DNA from: Saonia flava
Lineage (GTDB): Bacteria > Bacteroidota > Bacteroidia > Flavobacteriales > Flavobacteriaceae
NCBI RefSeq assembly: GCF_011927795.1
Contig: NZ_JAATJJ010000001.1
Span: 2,667,062-2,731,061, forward strand
DNA length: 64,000 nucleotides
Reading direction: 5' to 3'
Part shown: in pieces, positions 57,501 to 64,000 of the stretch
Numbering within the stretch: the first letter of the stretch is position 1
Layout of the letters: each line of letters opens with the position of its first letter
Notes under the pieces: generated by a model
Seen by the model: the letters and a program-made list of their open reading frames with translations, nothing else
Told to the model about the DNA's origin: nothing
The model's database searches: none
Made by a program: the position numbers and the translations under genes

Positions 57501-57727
57501 TTAAAAATGTTCAATTAACCTATAATTTTCCTGAAAATGTACTTTCAACAATTGGGTTAGCAAGAGCAGCTATTTATGTACAAGGTCAAAACTTGGCTAC
57601 GTTTACTAAGTATTCTGGTTTAAACCCTGAAATACAAACAGGTAACAATACCAATCTTGGTTATGATGGTGGATTCTTGCCAGTGTCGCGTACCTTTTTA
57701 TTGGGTCTTAATGTAACTTTAAATTAA
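54533..57727 (+). CDS. SusC/RagA-type TonB-dependent outer membrane transporter
   Basis: 1064 residues. Signal peptide ending VKAQ; a carboxypeptidase-like plug-associated domain (about 25-100, VTGSVTDGLGPLPGANVLVKG); a TonB-box region; the plug domain with DEVVVTGYGTQ, LQGRAAGV, VRIRGFGT and the SusC signature LKDASAASIYGSRAANGV. Then the 22-stranded barrel, ending in an aromatic-rich strand (FLLGLNVTLN). It imports an oligomer, usually a glycan, with the SusD partner encoded four bases downstream. No polysaccharide-degrading enzyme lies in the window, so the substrate cannot be assigned. Confidence 0.96.
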   Translation: MKITLLKSFLLMGAFLCFGLVKAQTVTGSVTDGLGPLPGANVLVKGTTNGTQTDFDGNYTLNNVESDAVLVFSYIGFKTMEVSVDGQSNISVTLEEDASQLDEVVVTGYGTQAKKDLTGAVAVVDTDELLAVPATTFAQQLQGRAAGVSIINDARPGGEATVRIRGFGTVGNNDPLYVIDGVPTQAQANLNPNDIESLQILKDASAASIYGSRAANGVIIITTKKGKLGTPTISYNTFYGIQSAEKDPEALNARELGEYLYLADLYAGKTPGHGQYTFGPNGEVSIPDYVFPSAGMEGDAGVNPDLYSLVDGNIYAITRSADTNWWNEITRSAPTLSHNISASGATDKARYAFSVGYVSTDFITKFASYDRVSLRANTEFKGLSDKLTIGENFTASFDNLKGEFNNDEEQNAVSASYKHHPLLPIYDIAGNFAGSRGANLGNNFNPYASLKRNEDDRRFRLRLLGNVFGEYAITPNISMRSSFGVDIRAQRQRDLGRPQPEYVEGNFINESNAREEYEYQWTWTNTLSYSKTFNEVHNFQAYVGVESIQQFEERFGAGRQRFAFETANILSYLDLGNATTSSNYGYVEQDYSLWSQFGKLNYDYDGKYLAQFILRNDSSSRFQAASRSAVFPAFSLGWRVSDENFMEDVEWINDLKLRYGWGQTGNQQIGDYNAFTTFRSDILTGGYPIDGSTGSPTIGFSTRAFGNPNAKWETTTSNNLGLDLVMFDSKVNFNLDVWNRITTDMLFQVPVAYTAGQADEPRFNVGGLTNKGIDLGLGYSDQKGDFGYSINANLSAYTNNVDYLSDSPDTRFFGSSRRVPALTVTQAGSPLSSFYGFKTEGIFQSQAEADAWPEYGDYNAPGKLKVTDINNDGEINDDDRTVIGNPHPDFTYGINIDLTYKNLALNIFGNGSQGNEIYNYVRYFADFNTFQGNRSTRALYDAWQPSNPTAPVAQWTAANPGATTPIMDANDQISSRPSSYFIEDGSFFRLKNVQLTYNFPENVLSTIGLARAAIYVQGQNLATFTKYSGLNPEIQTGNNTNLGYDGGFLPVSRTFLLGLNVTLN

Positions 57728-57748
57728 TTAATGCAAAATATATATATT

Positions 57749-59503
57749 ATGAAAAAAAGAAATTTAATCTTCACCGCCTTACTCACCATCATGGTGTTTG
57801 TTACAGGTTGTAGTGATGAATTTTTGACCCGAGAACCTCAGGGAAGTTTCAGTGAGGGCGACGTAGCAACTCCAGAAGGAGTTGAGGGGCTACTGCTTGG
57901 AGCTTATAATATGTTATCTGGAGGTGGCCTTGAGGGACAAACCTGGCATAGTGATATTCATGCTTGGGTATTTAATATCGCTTCGGATGATGCATTAAAG
58001 GGCACAGACGCAGGGGATCAACCCGAACAGTCTTTTATCGAAGCATATGATTTTCAATCTTTCAATATTCACATTAGAGATAAGTGGAGAGGACTATACA
58101 AAGGTGTTGCAGCAACCAATAATGTAATCAATACCGTAGCAGTTGTTGAAGATATTAGTGAGGCTGATAAGGCACAAATTATTGCTGAAGCACGATTCCT
58201 AAGAGGATTGTTCCATTTTGAGGCAAGAAAAATGTGGAGAATGCCAACCTACGTTAGTGATGCAGATTTTGTATTGAATGATTTGGAAAGTACCAAAGTA
58301 CCCAATGACAGAGAAATCTGGCCATTAATTGAAGCGGATTTAGAAGCTGCTGCCGCTGTTCTTCCTGCTTCTCAAAGTGATGTTGGAAGACCTACCAGCT
58401 GGGCCGCGAAAGCTTTTTTGGCAAAAGCAAAAATATATCAGGGTTTCGACGCCAGTGGAACGCCAAATATTGCTAAAATGGGCGAAGCAAAAGTGATTTT
58501 GGATGATATTGTTGATAATGGACCATTTACATTAGTGGATAAGTTTGAAGATAATTTCTTGGTAGCTACACGTAATAATGCAGAATCTATTTTTGAAGTT
58601 CAATTTGCTATTAGTAGTGCCTCTGGGGATAATTCAAATAGGGGAATTGGTTTAGCACACCCTTATACGGACCCATGGGGTTGCTGTGGTTTTTATCAAG
58701 CTTCTCAGAACTTGGTGAATGCTTATAAAACGGAAAATGGATTACCTATGTTGGATACCTTTGATGATGCCGATGTCCCTGCTGATGTAGATGAGACAAC
58801 TACACTTTCAACATATACCGGAACCTTAGATCCAAGATTGGATCATACAGTAGGCCGCCCAGGTATTCTATATAAAAATTTCAAAATTTATCAAACTGAT
58901 TTTGTTCGTGACCTATCGTATGCAGGGCCATTCTTCTCTATGAAGCATGTTGCAGAGCCAGAGGCTTTTGGACAAGGTGGATGGGGTAACCTTTCTGCCA
59001 ACAACTATAGATATATGCGTTTGGATATGATTTATCTGTGGTTGGCTGAAGCAGAAGTTGAATTAGGTGATTTAGAAAGAGCTAGAGAACTGGTTAATTT
59101 GATTCGTACTAGAGCTGCCAATGCTGATGGTTTTGTGCCAAGAGCTGTGCAAGGTGCAGAACGTAACGACTTTACAGTGGAAGCGGGAACACCTGCGGCA
59201 AATTATGATATAGCTACTTATGACACGGCATGGACAGACCCTGTAGAGGCAAGAAAAGCGGTTCGCTTTGAAACTAGATTGGAATTTGCAATGGAAGGTC
59301 ACCGTTTCTTTGATCTACAGCGTTGGGGTGTATCTGCAGAGGTATTGAATGCTTACATAGCTAGTGAATCTGAGCACAGATCTTATTTAGTTGGAAAAAC
59401 TTTTACAGCTGGGAAACATGAGTATTTTCCAATTCCTATTGAGGCAATCGATAGGTCAGCAGTTGAAGGGCAACCAACATTGACTCAAGATCCCGCTTAT
59501 TAA
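57749..59503 (+). CDS. SusD/RagB-type surface nutrient-binding lipoprotein
   Basis: 584 residues from the ATG at 57749, which begins a lipoprotein signal (ending FVTGC). An upstream ATG at 57731 would put a short extra stretch before the signal. The family hallmarks are present: an N-terminal LTREPQGSFSEG, TPR-like helices (ARFLRGLFHFEARKMWR) and the C-terminal RFETRLEFAMEGHRFFDLQRWG followed by KHEYFPIPIEAI. It sits as a lid on the SusC barrel and captures substrate. A terminator follows. Confidence 0.95.
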   Translation: MKKRNLIFTALLTIMVFVTGCSDEFLTREPQGSFSEGDVATPEGVEGLLLGAYNMLSGGGLEGQTWHSDIHAWVFNIASDDALKGTDAGDQPEQSFIEAYDFQSFNIHIRDKWRGLYKGVAATNNVINTVAVVEDISEADKAQIIAEARFLRGLFHFEARKMWRMPTYVSDADFVLNDLESTKVPNDREIWPLIEADLEAAAAVLPASQSDVGRPTSWAAKAFLAKAKIYQGFDASGTPNIAKMGEAKVILDDIVDNGPFTLVDKFEDNFLVATRNNAESIFEVQFAISSASGDNSNRGIGLAHPYTDPWGCCGFYQASQNLVNAYKTENGLPMLDTFDDADVPADVDETTTLSTYTGTLDPRLDHTVGRPGILYKNFKIYQTDFVRDLSYAGPFFSMKHVAEPEAFGQGGWGNLSANNYRYMRLDMIYLWLAEAEVELGDLERARELVNLIRTRAANADGFVPRAVQGAERNDFTVEAGTPAANYDIATYDTAWTDPVEARKAVRFETRLEFAMEGHRFFDLQRWGVSAEVLNAYIASESEHRSYLVGKTFTAGKHEYFPIPIEAIDRSAVEGQPTLTQDPAY

Positions 59504-59543
59504 TTAGAATTAGCATCATTTTTAATAACGATGCAAAATAAAT

Positions 59544-59583
59544 TAAGACCATGCGGGACATAACCCCCATGGTCTTTTTTTGT
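59544..59583 (+). terminator. Rho-independent terminator after the susD-like gene
   Basis: Stem AAGACCATG / CATGGTCTT with a loop of about 14 bases, followed by a T run, 40 bases after the stop. It separates susCD from the FG-GAP/ASPIC gene. Confidence 0.88.
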
Positions 59584-59672
59584 AATTTACAAGCTCAGGA
59601 GCAGTCTCTAAATACACTTTTAGGCTCATATTAACTATATTATTGAATTCTATTTCTCTGTTTTAATAGCTC

Positions 59673-62600
59673 ATGAAGAAAATCTACAACTTAGTACTTA
59701 TACCTATATTTTTGGTTTCTTGTAATAGGAATCAAGAAAAACTTTTTAAACAAATTACATCTGATGAATCGGGAATTACGTTCAATAATTCAATTGTTGA
59801 AACGGATAGTGTGAATATTTTAACAGAGGAATATATTTTTAATGGTGGTGGTGTAGCTGTTGCTGATTTTGATAATGATGGCCGACCAGATCTTTTTTTT
59901 ACTGGAAATCAAGTGTCAAACAAACTTTATTTAAACAAAGGAGATTTTAAGTTTGATGAGGTTTCTTTAGAAGCAGGTGTGGAAGCAACAGATAGATGGT
60001 GTACAGGGGTGACAGTGGTGGATTTAAATTCAGATGGATTTAAGGATGTATATGTTTCTGCGGCAATGTCTCGAGATGCAGAAAAAAGGGCAAATATGCT
60101 TTTTATTAATCAGGGACTAAACAAAAGTGGAACTCCAACATTTAAAGAAATGGCCAAGGAGTATGGCATAGCTGAATCTGGCAACAGTATGGGAGCTGCT
60201 TTTTTTGACTATGACAAGGATGGTTTTTTAGACTTATATGTGGTAAATAATGAGCAGGTGCATGCGCTGCCAACAAACTTTAGACCAAAAGTAATAGATG
60301 GTTCAGCAGTTAGCAATGACCGTTTGTACCATAACAATGGGGATGGAACTTTTTCTAATGTTACTCTTGAAGCAGGTATTACTATTGAAGGGTTTGGGCT
60401 TGGTATTGCGGTTGCCGACATTAACTATGACGGCTGGCCGGATTTGCATATATCCAATGACTACTTAACAAATGATTTACTGTATATAAATAATGGGAAC
60501 GGTACTTTTTCCAATAACATAAAAAAGTATATAAAACATCAAAGTAAGTTTTCTATGGGGTGTGATATATCTGATTATAACAATGATGGCTTTTTAGATA
60601 TAGTTACATTAGATATGTTGGGTGAGACAAACTATAGAATGAAAACTACAATCGGTCATAATAATTATATCAATTATGTTATGAACAAAAGATATGATTA
60701 TGAGCCCCAGTACATGAGAAATATGCTCCATCAAGGGAACGGTAATGATGTGCCTTTTAGTGAGGTTGGTCTTATGGCTGGTATGGCAAAAACAGATTGG
60801 AGCTGGTCTCCTTTGTTCATGGATGTGGATAATGATGGATATAGGGATTTGCTCATTACCAATGGATTTCCTAGGGATATAACTGATAAGGATTTTGGGG
60901 ATTTTAGAGTGGGAATAGCACCTTTTCTTAGCCCAGACAAGATATTGGACTCCATACCTATAGTTAAAATACCTAATTATGGGTTTAAGAATAGCGGGAA
61001 TGGGTTGTTTGAAGATATGAGTGAGACATGGGGCTTAAACATACCTTCATTTTCTAATGGAGCAGTCTTCGCGGATTTAGATAAGGATGGGGATTTGGAC
61101 TATGTGGTCAATAATATTAATGAGGAGGCATTTGTTTTTAAGAATAACCAAATAGGTGAAAATTCCAAAAACGGCTTTCTTAATGTAATGTTGAAAGGCC
61201 CTAAGAATAATGAAATGGGCCTCGGAACCAAAATAGTGGTAAGATATGGAGAAGGGCAAGTTCAATATTATGAACATTATCTAACCAGGGGATATATGTC
61301 TTCAGTAGATGAAATTGCACATTTTGGAATTGGAACATCCAACACTATTGAATCAGTTGAGGTATTATGGCCCGATGGAAGATTTCAAAAGCTACAAAAG
61401 GTTAAGAAGAATCAAACCCTTTTATTGGATTGTCAAAACGCAAAACCAACTGAATTTTCATCACTTCCATTTCCATTTGTTCAAAAAGAAGTGAAGCAAA
61501 AAATGTTTGTTGAAGTATCAAAAGAATTAGGAGTGGATTACATTCACAAAGAGGGAGATATTGTGGACTATAGCTTGCAAAGAATATTACCTCATAAGCT
61601 CTCTCAAAATGGACCTTGTATTACAGTTGGGGATATAGATGGTAATGATTATGAAGATTTTATAGTAGGAAGTTCCTCCACTTATTCTCCCGTTATATTT
61701 TTTCAAAAAGAAGATGGCACTTTCTCTGAAAAACCCCTTTTCATGGAGGTAGAAGATAAAATGTATGAGGAGGAAAGTATGGTTTTGTTTGATTTGGATA
61801 ACGATGGTGACCTAGATTTATATTTAGTTTCTGGCAGCAATGAATTCTTGGGAAGAGAGAATCTGTATGTTGATAGGCTAATGATAAATGACGGACAAGG
61901 AAATTTTACTTTTTCAACAGATAGAATGCCCAATATAAGGGCAAGTGGTTCTGTTGTTAAAGCACAGGATTTTGATAATGATGGTTTTCAAGATTTATTT
62001 ATTGGCGGGAGAACGCCAGTAACCCAATATCCTATTCCAGACAAAAGTTTTATACTAAAAAACAATGGTGGAAGGTTGGAAGATGTTACCGATGTTTTTG
62101 CCAAAGAACTTGGAAATATAGGAATGGTTACCGATGCTGTATGGGTAGATATAAATAATGATGATTTGCAGGATTTGGTTGTGGTTGGGGAATTTATGGC
62201 GATTACTGTTTTTATAAATAATAAGACTTCGTTTTCCAAATTGGAGACAACAGGATTGGAAAATTATTTAGGTTGGTGGGAAAGTATTGTTTCAGGAGAT
62301 TTTGATAAGGATGGAGATTTTGATTTTGTGGTTGGGAATATGGGTTCTAACAATTTTTATCAACCATCTAAAGAACGACCCGTAACTTTGTTGGCAAAGG
62401 ATTATGATAATAATGGGAGTGTGGACCCGGTAATGTTTACCTATTTAAAAAACAACAATGGTGAGTATGAATCATTTCCTGTTAATTTTTGGGGTGATCT
62501 TTTTGGCCAAAGTCCTTTGTTCAGGTCAAAATTCAATCTTTATAAAGAGTATGCCAATACTCCACAAAAAGATTTATTGAATGATGAAGAGTTGAAAGGG

Positions 62601-62993
62601 GTTACTAAATTAATCGGCAATTATGACAGAACAAGTTATATTGAAAACTTGGGAGATGGGAAATTTAAGCTCCATACACTACCTCCAGAAGCCCAAAAAG
62701 CACCTATCAATGGAGTTGTAGTTGTTGATGTTGATAATGATGATAACTTAGATTTGTTATTGGTGGGCAATGATTTTGGAAATGAGACTTTTATTGGAAA
62801 CCATGATGCTTTTAATGGCCTTTTCTTAAGAGGTGTGGGAAATGGTGGGTTTCATACGGTAAAAGAGCTAGAAAGTGGTTTTGTTGTTCCTGGAGATTCC
62901 AAGGCAATAACTCAAATTAAAAGTGCCAAAGGAGGCTCATTATATATAGCTACACAGAATAGAGGGGAGATTTTAGTGTATCAAAAAAGGTAA
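59673..62993 (+). CDS. Large FG-GAP (VCBS)/ASPIC-UnbV repeat lipoprotein
   Basis: 1106 residues with lipoprotein signal ending FLVSC. About 14 calcium-loop repeats of the form DxDxDGxxDL are spread along the chain (DFDNDGRPDL, DYDKDGFLDL, DVDNDGYRDL, DFDNDGFQDL, and others), as in integrin-like beta-propellers. An ASPIC/UnbV domain (about 505-590, with GLGTKIVVRYGEGQ and HFGIG...VEVLWPDGR) separates two propeller regions. Such CRTAC1-like proteins are frequent next to SusCD pairs in Bacteroidota and probably bind polysaccharide or protein at the surface. It has its own transcription unit after the susD terminator and is convergent with the regulator at the edge. Confidence 0.9.
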   Translation: MKKIYNLVLIPIFLVSCNRNQEKLFKQITSDESGITFNNSIVETDSVNILTEEYIFNGGGVAVADFDNDGRPDLFFTGNQVSNKLYLNKGDFKFDEVSLEAGVEATDRWCTGVTVVDLNSDGFKDVYVSAAMSRDAEKRANMLFINQGLNKSGTPTFKEMAKEYGIAESGNSMGAAFFDYDKDGFLDLYVVNNEQVHALPTNFRPKVIDGSAVSNDRLYHNNGDGTFSNVTLEAGITIEGFGLGIAVADINYDGWPDLHISNDYLTNDLLYINNGNGTFSNNIKKYIKHQSKFSMGCDISDYNNDGFLDIVTLDMLGETNYRMKTTIGHNNYINYVMNKRYDYEPQYMRNMLHQGNGNDVPFSEVGLMAGMAKTDWSWSPLFMDVDNDGYRDLLITNGFPRDITDKDFGDFRVGIAPFLSPDKILDSIPIVKIPNYGFKNSGNGLFEDMSETWGLNIPSFSNGAVFADLDKDGDLDYVVNNINEEAFVFKNNQIGENSKNGFLNVMLKGPKNNEMGLGTKIVVRYGEGQVQYYEHYLTRGYMSSVDEIAHFGIGTSNTIESVEVLWPDGRFQKLQKVKKNQTLLLDCQNAKPTEFSSLPFPFVQKEVKQKMFVEVSKELGVDYIHKEGDIVDYSLQRILPHKLSQNGPCITVGDIDGNDYEDFIVGSSSTYSPVIFFQKEDGTFSEKPLFMEVEDKMYEEESMVLFDLDNDGDLDLYLVSGSNEFLGRENLYVDRLMINDGQGNFTFSTDRMPNIRASGSVVKAQDFDNDGFQDLFIGGRTPVTQYPIPDKSFILKNNGGRLEDVTDVFAKELGNIGMVTDAVWVDINNDDLQDLVVVGEFMAITVFINNKTSFSKLETTGLENYLGWWESIVSGDFDKDGDFDFVVGNMGSNNFYQPSKERPVTLLAKDYDNNGSVDPVMFTYLKNNNGEYESFPVNFWGDLFGQSPLFRSKFNLYKEYANTPQKDLLNDEELKGVTKLIGNYDRTSYIENLGDGKFKLHTLPPEAQKAPINGVVVVDVDNDDNLDLLLVGNDFGNETFIGNHDAFNGLFLRGVGNGGFHTVKELESGFVVPGDSKAITQIKSAKGGSLYIATQNRGEILVYQKR

Positions 62994-63045
62994 CTTATTT
63001 ATACTTTAAAACACATATGGAAATAGGTAATTCTGCATTCTCCAA

Positions 63046-63070
63046 AATTCATGAATTTTAAGGTGTTTGA
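63046..63070. repeat. 25-bp element, right copy (core AATTCATGAATT)
   Basis: AATTCATGAATTTT then AA and GGTGTTTGA; 22 of 25 bases identical to the copy at 50391-50415. Including flanking bases the palindrome is 16 bp (AAAATTCATGAATTTT, 63044-63059). It sits about 50 bases after the FG-GAP gene stop. Confidence 0.6.
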
Positions 63071-63245
63071 GGGTGAAATCTTATGTGTTCGGATGTTATT
63101 GCTGTAAATTTAGTCCAACCTAATACATAATCATAATATGGGTCTTACGGCTATAGAACGGGTATATGCCATCTGAATATTTTAATATAAGGAAAGACGT
63201 CTATTTTGAAAAATTAGCGAGTTAGTTTAGTTTTTAATTTTTCTT

Positions 63246-63277
63246 GAAAGGTAATATCAATTTTGATATTACCTTTC
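63246..63277. repeat. Perfect 15+15 inverted repeat between convergent genes
   Basis: GAAAGGTAATATCAA, two T, then the exact complement TTGATATTACCTTTC. There is no run of T on either side, so it is either a factor-aided bidirectional terminator for the two convergent genes or a protein-binding site. Confidence 0.75.
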
Positions 63278-63331
63278 ATGTTTGATATAGAGACTATTCT
63301 AAAGGAGATTTACATTTTTTGCCCAAATATA

Positions 63332-64000
63332 TTAGACCAACTTACTCTCATTTATGTTGGACTCGTTGTTAAGCTCATTGATGAAGTAAGAAGGTAAGAT
63401 TCCTTGTCTCTTTTTAAATGCAGCATTAAAAGTGTTTAAATTATTGTAGCCCACCGAAACAGCAATGTAACTTAATTTACTATTTCTAAATTCCTTGTCT
63501 TTAAGTAATTTTCCTAATAAATAATTTATTCTTAGCTCATTGATATAATTATTGAAGTTGGAACCTTTTTCTTGGTTTATTACTTGGGACAGGTATTTAG
63601 AATTTGTTTTTAGTTTTTCCGATAGTTGGTGTAGATTGCAATTTGAGTCAATAAAGAAATTTTCCTCTTCAAGTTTTTCAAGTTTATCCAATATAATATC
63701 TTTTATATTGGAGTCTATTGAGGTGTTTGTTTTTTGGGACAAATTTTTTTGTAGGGCCTTCTTTTTTTGAATCTTCTTTTTTTGATTGTCATCCTCTATT
63801 TTTAATTGAATTTCAGCAAGTTCAATAGTTCTTCTATATAACAACTTATTTTTCTCTTTTACTTTTACATATGAGAAAATAACAAATGCAGTAATGATCA
63901 GTATAAATGTTAGTATTGTTGTTATGGTGTTTAGTTTGGCTTGGTGGGCTACATTTTCTAGCTCTAATATTTTTTGTTTTTGGGTAACTTCTTTAATCTT
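63332..64000 (-). CDS. Membrane-bound AraC-type regulator, C-terminal part (cut by window edge)
   Basis: The reading frame is open from base 64000 to the stop at 63332, 222 residues in view; the N-terminus lies beyond the window. In order: a short helical segment (KIKEVTQKQKILELENVAHQAK), one membrane helix (TILTFILIITAFVIFSYV), a charged cytoplasmic coiled coil, then an AraC/HTH_18 DNA-binding domain (CNLHQLSEKLKTNSKYLSQ and YIAVSVGYNNLNTFNAAFKKRQG). This matches the flavobacterial TPR-membrane helix-AraC regulators, which sense an external cue through the missing N-terminal part. It may control the neighbouring SusCD/ASPIC genes, but this is only positional. Confidence 0.85.
   Translation of the reverse strand, partial: KIKEVTQKQKILELENVAHQAKLNTITTILTFILIITAFVIFSYVKVKEKNKLLYRRTIELAEIQLKIEDDNQKKKIQKKKALQKNLSQKTNTSIDSNIKDIILDKLEKLEEENFFIDSNCNLHQLSEKLKTNSKYLSQVINQEKGSNFNNYINELRINYLLGKLLKDKEFRNSKLSYIAVSVGYNNLNTFNAAFKKRQGILPSYFINELNNESNINESKLV

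Larger units (their letters stand above)
62994..63331. other. 338-bp convergent intergenic region
   Basis: No credible gene. It contains the right-hand 25-bp element (63046-63070) and a perfect 15+15 base inverted repeat (63246-63277). Nothing else stands out. It separates two convergent genes, so it should hold terminators and not promoters. Confidence 0.6.

Noticed and set aside
50391-63070. The block as a transposon or integrative element bounded by direct repeats
   Set aside because: No transposase, integrase, tRNA gene or duplicated target site is seen; the 25-bp repeats alone do not prove mobility, so I report only the repeats.

Overview
The window comes from an AT-rich Bacteroidota chromosome, almost certainly a marine or environmental member of the Flavobacteriaceae. 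The evidence is the complete gliding/type IX secretion core gldK-gldL-gldM-gldN, a SusC/SusD pair, promoter-like TAnnTTTG -7 boxes without Shine-Dalgarno sequences, DUF983 and CPXCG small proteins, and an LptE/SecG/MiaB neighbourhood of the flavobacterial kind. I see no rRNA, tRNA, insertion sequence, prophage or CRISPR array. Gene density is high and most of the window is housekeeping.

Layout. 1-1212 (minus): lpxB (cut by the edge), a small membrane protein and surE. 1409-3511: a tail-specific protease lipoprotein. 3591-13830: an accessory-looking block with a small secreted protein, a secreted protein built like a glucan/pyruvate dikinase, two exported class A beta-lactamase-fold serine hydrolases, a three-gene operon (PLP enzyme, DgcN-like DUF1611 protein, dipeptide epimerase/DgcA-like enolase-superfamily enzyme) and an exported DNA/RNA nuclease. 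13827-19360 (minus): the cell-shape operon mreB-mreC-mreD-mrdA-rodA, preceded by purH and a GAF-domain protein. 21698-28408 (minus): miaB, a sigma-54 activator, lptE, a TPR-like protein, secG, groES and groEL. 28551-29795: an LVIVD-repeat lipoprotein.

29912-38385 (plus): topA, a ureohydrolase-fold protein that has lost metal ligands, then gldKLMN. A long hairpin lies between gldM and gldN. 38473-41889: a DAO-type oxidoreductase, a DUF983 protein and an ABC-F ATPase. 42080-49117: a secreted LRR protein, an adaptor/RND/TolC export trio and a CPXCG protein. 49217-62993: an aldo/keto reductase, a GMC dehydrogenase with its subunit 3, a heptaheme cytochrome c, SusC, SusD and a large FG-GAP/ASPIC lipoprotein. 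The right edge carries the C-terminal part of a membrane-bound AraC-type regulator.

How they work together. The left accessory block fits turnover of cell-wall peptides and D-glutamate: exported penicillin-recognising hydrolases outside, a D-Glu/dipeptide converting operon inside. It sits beside the Rod elongation machinery. The right block looks like an uptake and oxidation module: SusCD binds and imports, the GMC dehydrogenase oxidises a sugar-like substrate, and a multiheme cytochrome may take the electrons. Two near-identical 25-bp elements lie just outside this block, and a third copy of their palindromic core forms the loop of a perfect 38-nt terminator inside it.

The best candidates for something undescribed are the exported dikinase-like protein coupled to a serine hydrolase, the pseudo-ureohydrolase between topA and gldKLMN, the PLP-DgcN-DgcA-like operon, the gldM/gldN hairpin and the repeated AATTCATGAATT element.
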